Shown: positions 32,441 through 43,083 of the stretch, in pieces
How the letters are laid out: each line of letters starts with the position of its first letter
How positions within the stretch are numbered: the stretch's first letter is position 1
DNA from: Bipolaris cookei
Taxonomy: Eukaryota > Ascomycota > Dothideomycetes > Pleosporales > Pleosporaceae
Direction of reading: 5' to 3'
Assembly (NCBI GenBank): GCA_002286855.1
Contig: NRSV01000049.1
Span: 62,001 to 126,000 of the forward strand
DNA: 64,000 nt
Position numbers and translations under genes: made by a program
The notes under the pieces: generated by a model
Told to the model about the DNA's origin: nothing
Database searches by the model: none
Seen by the model: the letters and a program-made list of their open reading frames with translations, nothing else

Positions 32441-35400
32441 TTACATAATACTGCAATTGTCCTCGGTGATGACAATTGCCTCATTGCCTTCCTCTCCTTC
32501 CTCACCACCGCCATTCTCAACACTACCAACCTGACCTCTAGCCAGGTGTCTAGCCAGTTGCGCAAACACGGCTTGGCTGATGAAATAATCATCTCTTTCA
32601 CCCTTGCGATCCATGTCATTCTGGCTTGTGATTTGATAACTCTGATGCATCCTGCGTCGACTAGCAAGCCCGCCAGGCATGACCTCGTCATCGCTATCAC
32701 TGACTGCTGTGGTTGCAACCTCAATCTCGGTTTCAGCTGCGGCTTCAGTGGTGACGTTACGGCCACGGCGACCCCAATGTATGCTAGAGAAGGAAGAGGG
32801 GTCTGCCGAATGCACGCCTACACCTTTTCGAGCGTTGTGTTGGAGATGAGCATCTGGTGAGAATATCTTTACAGTGTGGTCAATGCCCGATACAGCCATG
32901 AGTGGTTCATAGGGATGGCCTAGGTCCTGTTAGCTCGGCATTTGGTTGTGTGTAGATTGACAAACGTACCCTGAATGACATTCACAACCTCTCCATCCCC
33001 TTCCAGGATGTTCAGAAGTTGTGCTGTCTTTCGATCCCAAATGAAAACGTGACCTGAGTCGCTCCCGCTGACAACATACTCATCTTGAAGACCAAAGTAG
33101 TTGACGTCTTTCACCGTTTTGACGTTGCAATGTCCCATGTAAACACGGGTGTGAGGGGCACATGGCACGTCGCGTTCAACCTTCCATCGTTTGTAGCGAC
33201 TGCGACCAAAATCCGTACGCCATATCATATGTCCACTTCTTGTCCGCCGTAATCCCTCTTCATCCTCGTCCTCAGAATCCTCAGAATCCTCGTCTAATCC
33301 ATCTTCAGAGTCTCCATACCAATCATTTTCATCATCGTCTTCGTCACCGTCATTTTGTTCTTCGTCATCCTCGTTTTCCCCGGAATTCTGAACGGCGGTG
33401 AATCTTGATCTTGTTGGGGTAGCCGAGCTTGGGGAACCGTCTTCCTCGTTTTCTGCCTCTTGATTCGATGTCCTAATCAACTCTGCATCACGAACAGGGC
33501 CTTCGTCGATCAGAGGATCAATATCTACCTGCCGTGCTCTCAGCGCTCTCTCCTCGGCTCTTATTTGTTTGTCCGAGATTCCACGGCCGCCATAGGCGCG
33601 ATCTACGAAAGCAAAGTTGATGTCCTTTGAAGCGTTAAGCAACACTCCCCTTCCAACCTGATATGCCCATCTCCTTTTTGCTGCACTTCGCGTTTGGGTA
33701 GGTTCCTCTGCTGAATCTGCTTCCGTCGCAGATCCATCTGTTCTAGTCAGGTCTGCAAAAGGTATCTGCAGCGCCTGGCCAAAGGCATCGACTGCTTCAG
33801 TCTCAAAAGAAAATAGAATCCGAGTGGCGTCCGTCTCAAACTTGGTGGCATCGGGATTAACAATGCTGTCATCGCCTGCAAGGTTCATCAGGTAAGGAAT
33901 CAATTGCTCTTGTATGGCGTCCATGTCTGATCCATGTGGGAGGGGCAGACGAGCACTGCTGCTTCGTCCAGAGAATCCCTCTACTACTGCGCCCGGACCA
34001 CTATCAAGCCACAAAAGTATGGCCTTTAAGAAGTCGTATCCGAAATGCTGATGCCGAGGCAACTCTCTCTCCCGTGGTGCCGGCTGGATCGATGCAAAGT
34101 ACTGTGCAATCAAGGCGTCTGAGCTAGACCCAGTCAACAGCTGTCCGCCCAACACTCGTGCCAACGTTCCAGCTGCTTGCACAAACCGACGCGAAGCTGC
34201 CCTGCTATCACGAAGCTTGTTTTGTACTGCCACATCGACGGGATCTGGGTCGATTGGATAGGCCCATGTCCGATCTATGTTGTCCATATCCGCTATTATT
34301 GAGTTTGCTAAACCCAGAATGGAGGTGAAGGCCAGTTGCAGCCCAGACTCCCCATGTTCACCAAGATCGAATATGCGCTTTGCTATCTTGACAGTTGTAC
34401 TCGCAATACGGTAGTGGTCGGTTGATCGCAGCTCGTTCAGTTGCTCCTGAGTTAGGCGACTCTCAGCAGGCGTTTGGATACGAATGTCTTCACTCTGTCC
34501 ATTGCCATAGGTGACGCGTAGTGCAAGATCATCTTCCGTACTATCGTTTCGTGGCCTAGATCCTGCCCGCTCAGCAGCCTCCAGGGATGATGCACTAGAC
34601 TTTGGTCGTTTGCGTTTTTTGGCGGTGTCCTTGGCCCGACGGCCAGATGTACTACCTGATGCTTTTATTGGTGTTGCATCTTCTCTCGCATCCGGACTTC
34701 TCAAAATGTCGAAGCTATAGATATGGTCTTGAGACCAGCTTACGATAAGCTCGTTTGGCTGGGCGTCACTTATCTTACATGAGGTGATGTGACCACTGTC
34801 GCTTCTGCTCATGCGTTGCTTCCCATTGGGCGCGAACTTCTTGACACACTGTGTCGCCTTTCCTAAAAGCTCCTCATCATTTTCATTCCAACTTACTGGA
34901 GTAGAAAGTCTGGAACCGCGCTCACGGTTGATGTCACGGCCAAGCATACGTCGATCGTGCAAGAAGCAATGAAGGTGTGCCCCGCCAAGTGCAATATAGT
35001 GGGGCTGGCTAGGGGAACAAGAGACCGTGTTAAGATCTAGTCCATATCGACTGTACGAGATGAGTGGCGGCGGAATGTCATCAGATGCGTCGTCATCTCT
35101 TGCCCACGCCGGAAGCATGCTGTCTCGTGCTGGTGGGTATGCCCTCGCTGGCTGCCTTATATCCCATTGCCGTACATCTCCATCGTTGGAGCAGGTCATG
35201 AAATAGAACGGGTTGTCCTCTGTGACAATCCTCTTCACAGTGTCGGTGTGGCAGCGGAATGCCTTTGAATTTGTATCGGCCTCGGTCAGAGTCACTCTGC
35301 TCCGTGTCGTGCTCAAGTTTCGCGCACCACCTACTCTAGAAGCAGATCGGAAGGCTGAGTGACCTGAATGCTCAATGTCAAATATCCTCACGTCGTCCGT

Positions 35401-35797
35401 TGCGCTAACGATGGTTCGGTCGCTTGAGTAAGGCATGAATTTTACGGAGAAGATGTTGGAGCGATGGCCTGTCTCAATAGACGTGGTGAGGTTGAACTGG
35501 TCGGTCGACGATTCGGGGTGATATGCATGAATGTTGATGCGGTGGTCGTCAGAGCCGGTAGCGAGGAGACGGCCAGATTTCGACCAGCTAGTGATATTAG
35601 ATACTTCCCCTGAAGATCTATAGAGTACTATCTCACCTGAGGGCGTTGACGCATCCGCTGTGACCTTCGAGCTCGTTTACGATATCGAGATTATCGATCC
35701 ATTTCCGGTCGCCGTATATCGATCGAATGTCTGAGTACTTGGTGCGCTCTTGACCAACCTCTCGCTTGAGCAAGCGGTCGTAGATTGTGTATTTCAT
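32441..35797 (-). CDS. WD40-repeat protein, DCAF6/IQWD1-like
   Basis: Proteins of this family are substrate receptors for CUL4-DDB1 ubiquitin ligases. Three exons on the minus strand: 35797-35637, 35587-32970 and 32919-32441, with introns of 49 and 50 nt, give 1,085 residues. WD repeats frame the protein. At the N-terminus are LEGHSGCVNALSWSKSG and GSDDHRINIHAY, GHRSNIFSVKF and ATDDVRIFDIE, and FRCHTDTVKRI with NDGDVRQWDIRQPAR. At the C-terminus are YMGHCNVKTVKDVNYFG with GSDSGHVFIWDRKT, and GHPYEPLMAVSGIDHTVKIF across the last splice. A long insertion between them includes a KRKRPKSSAS basic patch and an extended acidic run (NDGDEDDDENDWYGDSEDG). The WDxR-type ends of repeats three and four suit DDB1 binding. 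The exact ortholog is inferred, not proven. The gene is convergent with Dpm2. Confidence 0.86.
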
Positions 35798-36484
35798 ATC
35801 AGGCGGTGTTGAGACTTGCCAGTAGCAGCAAATGGTGGGTGAAAGGCAACTCCAGAAAGTAGCGGAGAGGCAGAGGGAAGACTAGGCGAGGCTTCTAGAA
35901 ACACCTAGATGAAGGTAAAGCGAATCGGGGAACGTCAGTCAGGCGGAACAATTCGTAAATTCGACGGCTTGTGTGTGAGCATCTCGGCGCTCTCGCAGTA
36001 AAGTTTGGGGCGTGATTGCGGGCGGCGTGTGCAAGTCGTCGCTGGAGGTCGCGAACGAATGACGAAAGGTGACTAGGCTGTCTCCACCACGTTTGTGCTC
36101 CAAGCTCTCCCCCGCGGCCTGCCGTTCCTCTTCCACAACCAATCACCGCCGACACATGTAAAGACTTGCGCAGTGAGATCGCAACCCTTGTTCAGGACCC
36201 AGGACACAGATGCCAGCCTGAGATGTGGTGATGAACATATCTTACCACATTTGGCATGCTTCTGGTTGTTCCCCACCTTGGAACTAACACGTTTACGCCA
36301 AAGGCCATTAGGACACGAGACATCACGACATGATAGTGACTGAGCATCATGAGCATTGCAACTAATCGCGTAACGTCGAATTTTATTTGTTAGAACGTGA
36401 ATACGAGCATTTATTTACATGAGAATCAAAGCAACTACAATACACTTCACCACCATGCACGAATAACTCTCTTATCCCAAGACT
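35798..36484. other. Intergenic, WD40 gene promoter and chitinase 3' region
   Basis: About 690 bases between the WD40 gene start and the chitinase stop. No gene was recognised. Confidence 0.5.
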
Positions 36485-39400
36485 TTACATGGCAAGAACT
36501 GCACCGACAGCACCAACAAACATTGTCAAGCCGACACTGGCGCGGCTAGCGGCGCCCTCAAACTGAGGTGGCATAGATGGGAAAGGTGCGACGGGCTTGC
36601 CGGTACCAGTGGGCATGGTGATGTACACGCTGGTAGAGTTCTTAGCAGGGCTGGGGGGGATGTAAGGGACGCCAGCCGATGGGTAAGGCGCAGGAATGTA
36701 AGTAGGAACGGCAACCTTGCTGAGAGTCACGTGCATGCTGCTAACAGCCTCATGCTCCACGGGCTTCTTGGGGTAGCCAGTGCCAACAGGATAAGAGGGG
36801 TACTCGGCAGCAGGCGAAGAGACGGGCTGGGTGGCGGAGGACACAGAAGGCACAGAGTGAGCTGGGTACTCAGGAGCCGCAGAAGATGCAGGAGCTACAG
36901 GGTACTTGGCGACCTCGGAAACTTCAGGGACGGTAGGGTACGCAGCCTTGGAAGCCTCGGGCACGGCTGGGTATACAGGCTTGCCAGAAGAAATTGGCGA
37001 AGCAGGGTACTCTGCAGGGTACTCCGCAGGGTACACGACCGAAGAAGCAGAGGATGGGTATGCGGGCACATTGGTAACGGTGGCGATGGGCTTGGTGATC
37101 GTCACAGTCAAGGTGCTGGCAGTGTATACACTCGTGGTCCATCCCTCAGGAACATCGGCCGTGCCGGTGGGCTTCACGCACTTGGTGCAAACAGTCGCAA
37201 CGTACGTTGTCGTGACCGTAGTAAGACCGGTGGGGCAAATATCGACATAGGTGGCTTTGAGAAGTTAGTATGTTTTCGTGAGGTTAACTGCCATCTTGAA
37301 CTTACCGGTAACGACACTGGTGGTAGAGCCAGTGGGAACAGTTGGGTACTCGGATTGCTCAGGCTTATTGGTGACGGAAGGCGTGCTGTCATAACCAGTG
37401 CTGGACGCAGCTGGGGACTCTCCGTAGCTCTTGGAGCTCTCGGCGGGGTACTCGGCACCCTTACTGGCAGAGTATGTCTCAGTTGGGTACACTGATGACT
37501 CAGTAGGATAGACACCATAGCTGGAACTGACGCTAGTGACATAGGCGCCGCTTGAAGTGCTGCAGGAAGTTGAGGTTTCGCTACCTGAAGGAACATCGAC
37601 AGAACTGCTGATGCTCTCGGGTGCGGAGACGGTAGCGACTGATGATGGTCCAATGGAGACGCTGCTGCTGAAAGCAGAGGGCGAAATGGTAGCAATAGAA
37701 GAAGGCTCAACAGGGGTGCTGCTGACAATTTCAATAGAGCTGGAGTTGATCACGACGCTGCTTGAAGCGGGGGTGCTAGAGGCAGGAATGCTAGAAGCCG
37801 ATACGCTAGAGATGGAAGTGCTGGGCGCGGGTATACTGGAAGCAGAGATACTAGAGAACGGAGTGCTGGAAGCGGGAACACTGGACGCGGGATAGCTAGA
37901 AGCTGAGATGCTAGAAACCGGAGTGCTTGAGCCTGGAGTGCTCGATGCAGGAACGCTGGAAGCCGGAATACTCGATGCAGGAATGCTGGAGGCTGGAATA
38001 CTGGAAGCGGGTGTGCTAGAAGTGGGCGTGCTAGAAGCAGGAGCGCTGGAGGCGGTAGTGCTGGAGGCGGGAATGCTGGGCGCAGGAGTGCTGGACGCGG
38101 GAGTGCTGGACGCAGGAGTGCTGGACGCAGGAGTGCTGGACGCAGGAGTGCTGGACGCAGGAGTGCTGGACGCGGGAGTGCTGGACGCAGGAGTGCTGGA
38201 CGCAGGAGTGCTGGACGCGGGAGTGCTGGGCGCAGGAGTGCTGGACGCAGGAGTGCTGGAAGGTGTGATCGTCGAAGAGACCACGGCGCTAGAAGGCACA
38301 ATGGGGTGGTACTTGTCTTCGAAAGTACCCTGGACAGCATACTTCATCCAAGTACCGTAGGACTGGTCGTAAGTCGGGTTGTTTTTAGAGACGGTCGCCT
38401 CCCAAAGCATAACACCACCAAACATGCTGTCGGTCTGGAGCGATTGAACAAGCAGATTGGCATCCTCTGGTGCGAGGTAGTGGTCCTTGTGTGTAGGAAG
38501 ACCATCTGGACCCGCAGCCAATCCAAGGTAGAGCTTGATGCTTGGGTTCTTGGAGTTTGCCTTCAGCCAAGATACCCAAGTGTTGAAGGTGAAGGTGCTC
38601 TCTGCCTTGTTCTTGATGTCTTGTACAGCCTTGGCAGCAGAGCAGGTCCAGGTGTTGTAGAACTGGGTGAAGAGGAAGTCAAAGGGAACCTCCTTGAGAG
38701 CAAGGAATATCCTAGCATCTGGGACAACGCACTGAGGAGCACCGGAGAGAAGCATGTTGGAGTGTGCCTTGATGTACTTGCCGAAGACATCGTAGTTCAG
38801 GTAGAGCATGTCTGGAGTCGGTACATCCCACTCTGCGGCTTCAAGGTCAAGATCGAAACCATCAACATAGGCATCACCAAAGGGACGGGGCTTGTTGGCA
38901 GCTTTCCACTCGGCGGTAGGAGGTCCATAAGCTCCGAGCAAAAACTCGGCAAACCAGTTTGCAACATCTGGTGTTGGGAGGTAGTAGTCCGTTGGCCAGC
39001 CACCACCGAGCGAGAGCATTACCTTCTTGCCCCTCCTCTTGCAAGCATTGATGGCTTCACCAACGCCAGGGCATGAGCTGAGTAGCTTGCTGGGCTGGTT
39101 GGTAGTCGGGTCGGTGTAGGTTGCGTCACCGCAAGCATTAGCGTGGTTTGTTCCAGGGTATTCGCCTCGCTTCTTGGGGAACTTGTTGACGACTGATGGG
39201 ATGATTGTATTAGCAGTGTTCTATTGGTAGGTAGACCAGTTCGACCAGACATTGGCCTGTCCTCAGTTCGACTGACAAGCCACTATATCCATCTCTTCCA
39301 TGACTACTTACAGCCAATATTGACAATATCTACGTTAGGATCCAAGCAGACTTCGAGTAACGACATCTGGTTGCTTCCCTGTCCCCAGTAAACAGCGACA

Positions 39401-39492
39401 TTTGACTTGGCGGAAGCATCGTAAGTGGCCGAAGCAGTAGAGGCAAGAATCCCAGCTGCAAAAGCAACGCGTGAGAAGATTGAGGTGACCAT
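36485..39492 (-). CDS. Class III (GH18) chitinase, GPI-anchored, with Ser/Thr/Pro repeats
   Basis: A cell-wall chitinase that cleaves beta-1,4-GlcNAc chains by the substrate-assisted GH18 mechanism. Three exons on the minus strand: 39492-39312, 39192-37306 and 37254-36485, with introns of 119 and 51 nt, encode 945 residues. The signal peptide is MVTSIFSRVAFAAGILASTA. The GH18 domain covers about residues 28-325, with VAVYWGQGSNQ, the SLGGG strand motif and an intact DxxDxDxE active site (DGFDLDLE, about residues 171-178). Next is a long stalk of SSTPA repeats, then a Ser/Thr-rich part, a CPTGLTTVTTTYVATVCTKC block and a Pro/Tyr/Ala-rich region. The C-terminal end (a Ser/Ala omega-site region then GLTMFVGAVGAVLAM) fits a GPI-attachment signal. 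The start at 39492 is chosen because it puts the signal peptide at the N-terminus. Confidence 0.93.
37750..38262 (-). repeat. 15-bp minisatellite encoding SSTPA repeats
   Basis: The unit is GTGCTGGACGCAGGA on the plus strand (Ser-Ser-Thr-Pro-Ala on the coding strand). About eleven near-identical copies lie between roughly 38085 and 38260, and increasingly degenerate copies continue to about 37750. Because the unit is a multiple of three, copy changes keep the chitinase frame. Confidence 0.93.
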
Positions 39493-41439
39493 GATTACAG
39501 TATTAACAAAATAGACAACGACACGTGATGAAAATGATAGGACGGCCAAAGGCCAGTAAAGATTGTGATGAGCGAACTCAACGAAAGGACGCAAGCAAAA
39601 ATGCTGCAATTAGGATCGAGACTCGAAAGAGAGTGACTTGAGGGCGAACTAGAAAGCAGAGCGACTCACGATGAGAAAAGTAAGAATGGGAGATCACACT
39701 ATATCTACTCTTGGCCTTATGGCCTCATGGCGTGGTACCTGCATGAGTGACTAGTCACTGACCAGCACTGTTTAGCAGCAGGCAACCATGCCATTGTGCA
39801 GGATGGGACGGCAAATCTCATGAAGCTGCAGGAACAGAAAGATGGCTGTCGATTTGCGATTCCATTGGTGGAGAGGCCATAGACCTAACTGCTTCGAGTC
39901 TGAGGTCAGGTACGGCGTCCAAGAAGCTGTGCATCTAGGCGAGCGCTAAATTTGAAAAGGGCTTGCTTTTGGAGCCCTGACATATGATGTCTTACTTTAG
40001 ACTGACGACCGGTGGACAGGCCGCTTCCGGCCATGGGAAACTTCAATCTCGGCTAAAGCAATATGGCCCTTTGAGTATTAACAAAGTGACGAGAGAGAAG
40101 ACGCCACGACAGGATGGTCGATCCAGAGTTCCGGAAGTGGCGTTTATACTTAGTGTAGGCACCGGAAAGGCGCGATCCCGTATTCAATGGTGGGTGTTGA
40201 CGATATCACGACGAGTACTGTACCCTCATCTTCAGGCCGAATTGGAGAGTCAACTAGGCATGCTGCAAAGGCTTGGAGGATGTGCGTCGCGGAGGAAAAA
40301 AGAACGGGGCTGCGGTGGCTGCCTAATGGCTACGCCTCATGGCGGCATATTTGGAGTGGGTGGTTTTATCCGAATGCAGGAAGGAGTCCGAGTGATTTGA
40401 TGTTGGATGTGATCTGGGAGGCATCGGCTACAGCACAAGCGATCACAAGTCAGGGGCACCCGGCGCCAAACCATTCCTCTTCCGGAAAGGCAGGTCTGGC
40501 CCTGACACTGCCATACAGCCCTTAGGAACAGATTCTTTCACTGCCGCCTTGGCTTTCTTCACACCCAACGGCCGGAACACATGCGCTTGGCCGATGCTCG
40601 TCTAGTCGCGAGGAGTTGTTGGTTTCATCGAGTGGATATCAGACGACTGTCGCTTTTGATTGCGTTCTCGTTCACCAGCAGGATAGGGTTGGTGCAGCAG
40701 GCCTGACTATACATCACGAGTTCTTGCGGAGGACTCGTAGAAAGGCAATCTACTTACCGTGTTGGTGACTACGATCAGTACGAAGCTGTGGACAATCAAT
40801 CGCACCCACCAGGTGATGCTGCGGACCCTGCAAGATCTGTTTCAAGCCATCGACTGTGCAAGAGAGCACGATTCATCTGCGCGCCAAGTATCCCTGAAAT
40901 GGAGGCGGGATGCAGTGGGTGGCCTGATTAACCATGGTCTTTTCGCAATGCCTCGTAGTTGTGTCAGGCACGTAACTAGGACGGCCTACACAAGTCGTGT
41001 AGACACCACTGCCGATCGTTTCCTGACTTGAAAGCGTTCTGGATACCAGCAATACCTAGATACGATGCGGGCTACGTGCCTGTGCGCTTGAACCCGCAGT
41101 TCGCCACTCCCTGGCGCTGTTCGTCGATCCTCATCCGGGCCGATCACGGGCGATAAGCTTCGATCGGCCTATGCACGTTTAAACCCTGATCTTCGATTGT
41201 ACAAAGCTTACCATAGATATTCCTTGAAGTCACCACCATGGCTATAAGAGTCAGTTCACATCTTCATCTACGTTGCGCAAATTTAGCTCAAGTTGCTCGA
41301 TTGTTGAATGACATTTCTTGAAGGGAGATTCGACTACCATGTCTATGTATTAAATCCATTTAGCATCCTTTGGTATCAATTTCCTCTCTATAGTTTCCCT
41401 TTCTCGTACAAACGTTCATAAATCATATTGTTGCTAAGC
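39493..41439. other. 1.9-kb gene-poor region
   Basis: Upstream of the chitinase and downstream of the MFS gene. The first 250 bases should contain the chitinase promoter. Open frames up to about 138 codons occur on the plus strand around 39984-40525 but overlap each other in two frames and show no family motif. No gene is called. Confidence 0.45.
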
Positions 41440-43083
41440 CTACGCAACAGCAAATCGACTACGCTCGCGCAGCTTCTTACCGAACTTGTACAAGGCGAAG
41501 ATGCCAACCGAACAGACTACCATGCATCCTGCCAATAAGCTTACACCTCCATCGATCCCAATGCCCTCGAACATGGGGCGCGCAAAGAGAATCGCGGCAA
41601 ATGCAAATGCACTTCGGCTCAGACTGTTTGCGCTGAAGATACTGGCTGCGTAACGCGGGTAGATGTTCGGGATGTAGAGCAAGACACTTTGAGCGATGAA
41701 GTAGATTCCGAAGACGGTCAGACCGAGGCCGATCGTAGGTACAATCCAATGGACAGAAGGTCGAGATGCCCATGCAAACATGAACAGCCCGATTGCGATG
41801 ATAGGGCTGGCAATCAAACCGGGCCACAGATGGTTTTCAAGCTCGCCAAATGTACCGCTCATCAAACGGGGGAAGACTCGGTACTTGAGGTACAAGACGT
41901 GGATAGTGAAGGCGAGTCCACAGCCTGGAAGAATCGAAAGGAAGACAAGACCAGTTGTCTCGGCGTTGAAGTCATACATGGGGACATAGACCAAGGGAAG
42001 AGACTGGAATGTGTCAGTGAGTACGCTTAGCGACGAGATTGATGGACTGTTTACCTCGAAGAATGAGTAGTATATGCCATAACACAAACCCATGTATACC
42101 GTCGTGAACAAGATGGCCGGGTCCAGAACGTTGATCTCCCAGGGCTTGACGAGAGCATCAAACAGCAAACTGCTGACTTTCATGTTCTTCTGTTTACGTT
42201 CCGAGTCAGACATAAGCTCCTGATTTCCAGTCTCCTCGCGCATACGCTTAGCCTTGTAGTAGAGAATAGTGGGTCCAGAGCTCTCTGGCAGAACGAGAAG
42301 CAACACGAGGTATACTGGCCCTGAGATTATGAGCAGCTCCCAGCTCGAGAAGCGCCATCCCAAGTCCTTGACGGCGTAGGAAGACAGTGTTGGACCTAGG
42401 GCGGGACCCAATGTGGCGACCATAGCCCAGAGCGCGACGGCGAACGGAAATTCGGCCATTGTCCAGATATCAGCGAGCGAGGCACCCGCAGTAGCGAGGC
42501 AGGGCGATGCCATGAAACCCAGAAGGAACCGCAGGATCATCAGCCCAGCGAAGTTGTCCACTAGAGAGGTGGGTATACACAGAATAACAAACAAGAATCC
42601 CGAGATCGCGTATGGGGGGTTCCTGCCGATAGCTGGAACCTCGGACAGTGGGGAAAATAGCAGACACCCAATACCGTATCCGAGCACGTACAGTGCGATA
42701 CCAAGTGAGGCTGCGACATGACTGACGTCAAATATGTCAATCACAGCTTGCTGCGAGGAAGAGTATATCGAAGATCCAACATAGACGGCGAAAGTGTAGA
42801 CGCAGAGTATAACCGTCACTAGGATTTTGTGACTCCGAGGCCAGTTCTGGGGGTTGCTGGGGTCGTCTGGGCCACTCCAGTCTACGAGTGTGGTTTGATG
42901 CTGCTTGAGTTCTGCGCCGAGAGGGGCATCTGTGGCTACTTCTTCCTTTGGAAAGGGGAGGTCGTCTGTTGACGAAGATGGAGATATTGGCTTGGCGGGT
43001 TTACGGGTGTAGTCGAACTTGCGGTGTTTGGCATAGTGCAATAACGTTCCCACACTAGAGTGCTGGAATAAGTAGGAGGACAT
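41440..43083 (-). CDS. MFS transporter, DHA1 drug:H+ antiporter type
   Basis: A plasma-membrane proton antiporter of the DHA1 family, which exports drugs, polyamines and toxic metabolites. Two exons on the minus strand, 43083-42055 and 42003-41440, encode 530 residues. The cytosolic N-terminus ends in VDWSGPDDPSNPQNWP, the usual motif before the first membrane helix. About twelve hydrophobic segments follow. The loop after helix 2 carries FSPLSEVPAIGRNPPY, typical of the polyamine/benomyl/caffeine-resistance branch. The intron (42054-42004) is 51 nt, a multiple of three and free of stops, but homologous proteins run YSFFES-PLVYV without the 17 inserted residues, so I treat it as spliced. The substrate is unknown. 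Its neighbours do not suggest a metabolite cluster. Confidence 0.9.
   Translation of the reverse strand: MSSYLFQHSSVGTLLHYAKHRKFDYTRKPAKPISPSSSTDDLPFPKEEVATDAPLGAELKQHQTTLVDWSGPDDPSNPQNWPRSHKILVTVILCVYTFAVYVGSSIYSSSQQAVIDIFDVSHVAASLGIALYVLGYGIGCLLFSPLSEVPAIGRNPPYAISGFLFVILCIPTSLVDNFAGLMILRFLLGFMASPCLATAGASLADIWTMAEFPFAVALWAMVATLGPALGPTLSSYAVKDLGWRFSSWELLIISGPVYLVLLLVLPESSGPTILYYKAKRMREETGNQELMSDSERKQKNMKVSSLLFDALVKPWEINVLDPAILFTTVYMGLCYGIYYSFFEVNSPSISSLSVLTDTFQSLPLVYVPMYDFNAETTGLVFLSILPGCGLAFTIHVLYLKYRVFPRLMSGTFGELENHLWPGLIASPIIAIGLFMFAWASRPSVHWIVPTIGLGLTVFGIYFIAQSVLLYIPNIYPRYAASIFSANSLSRSAFAFAAILFARPMFEGIGIDGGVSLLAGCMVVCSVGIFALYKFGKKLRERSRFAVA

Noticed and set aside
39984..40525. Two overlapping plus-strand frames of 138 and 112 codons
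   Set aside because: They overlap in different frames, have no domain or splice support, and do not share the codon style of nearby genes.
36485..43083. Chitinase and MFS transporter as a functional cluster
   Set aside because: They are separated by about 2 kb of gene-poor DNA, share no promoter and have no known joint role.
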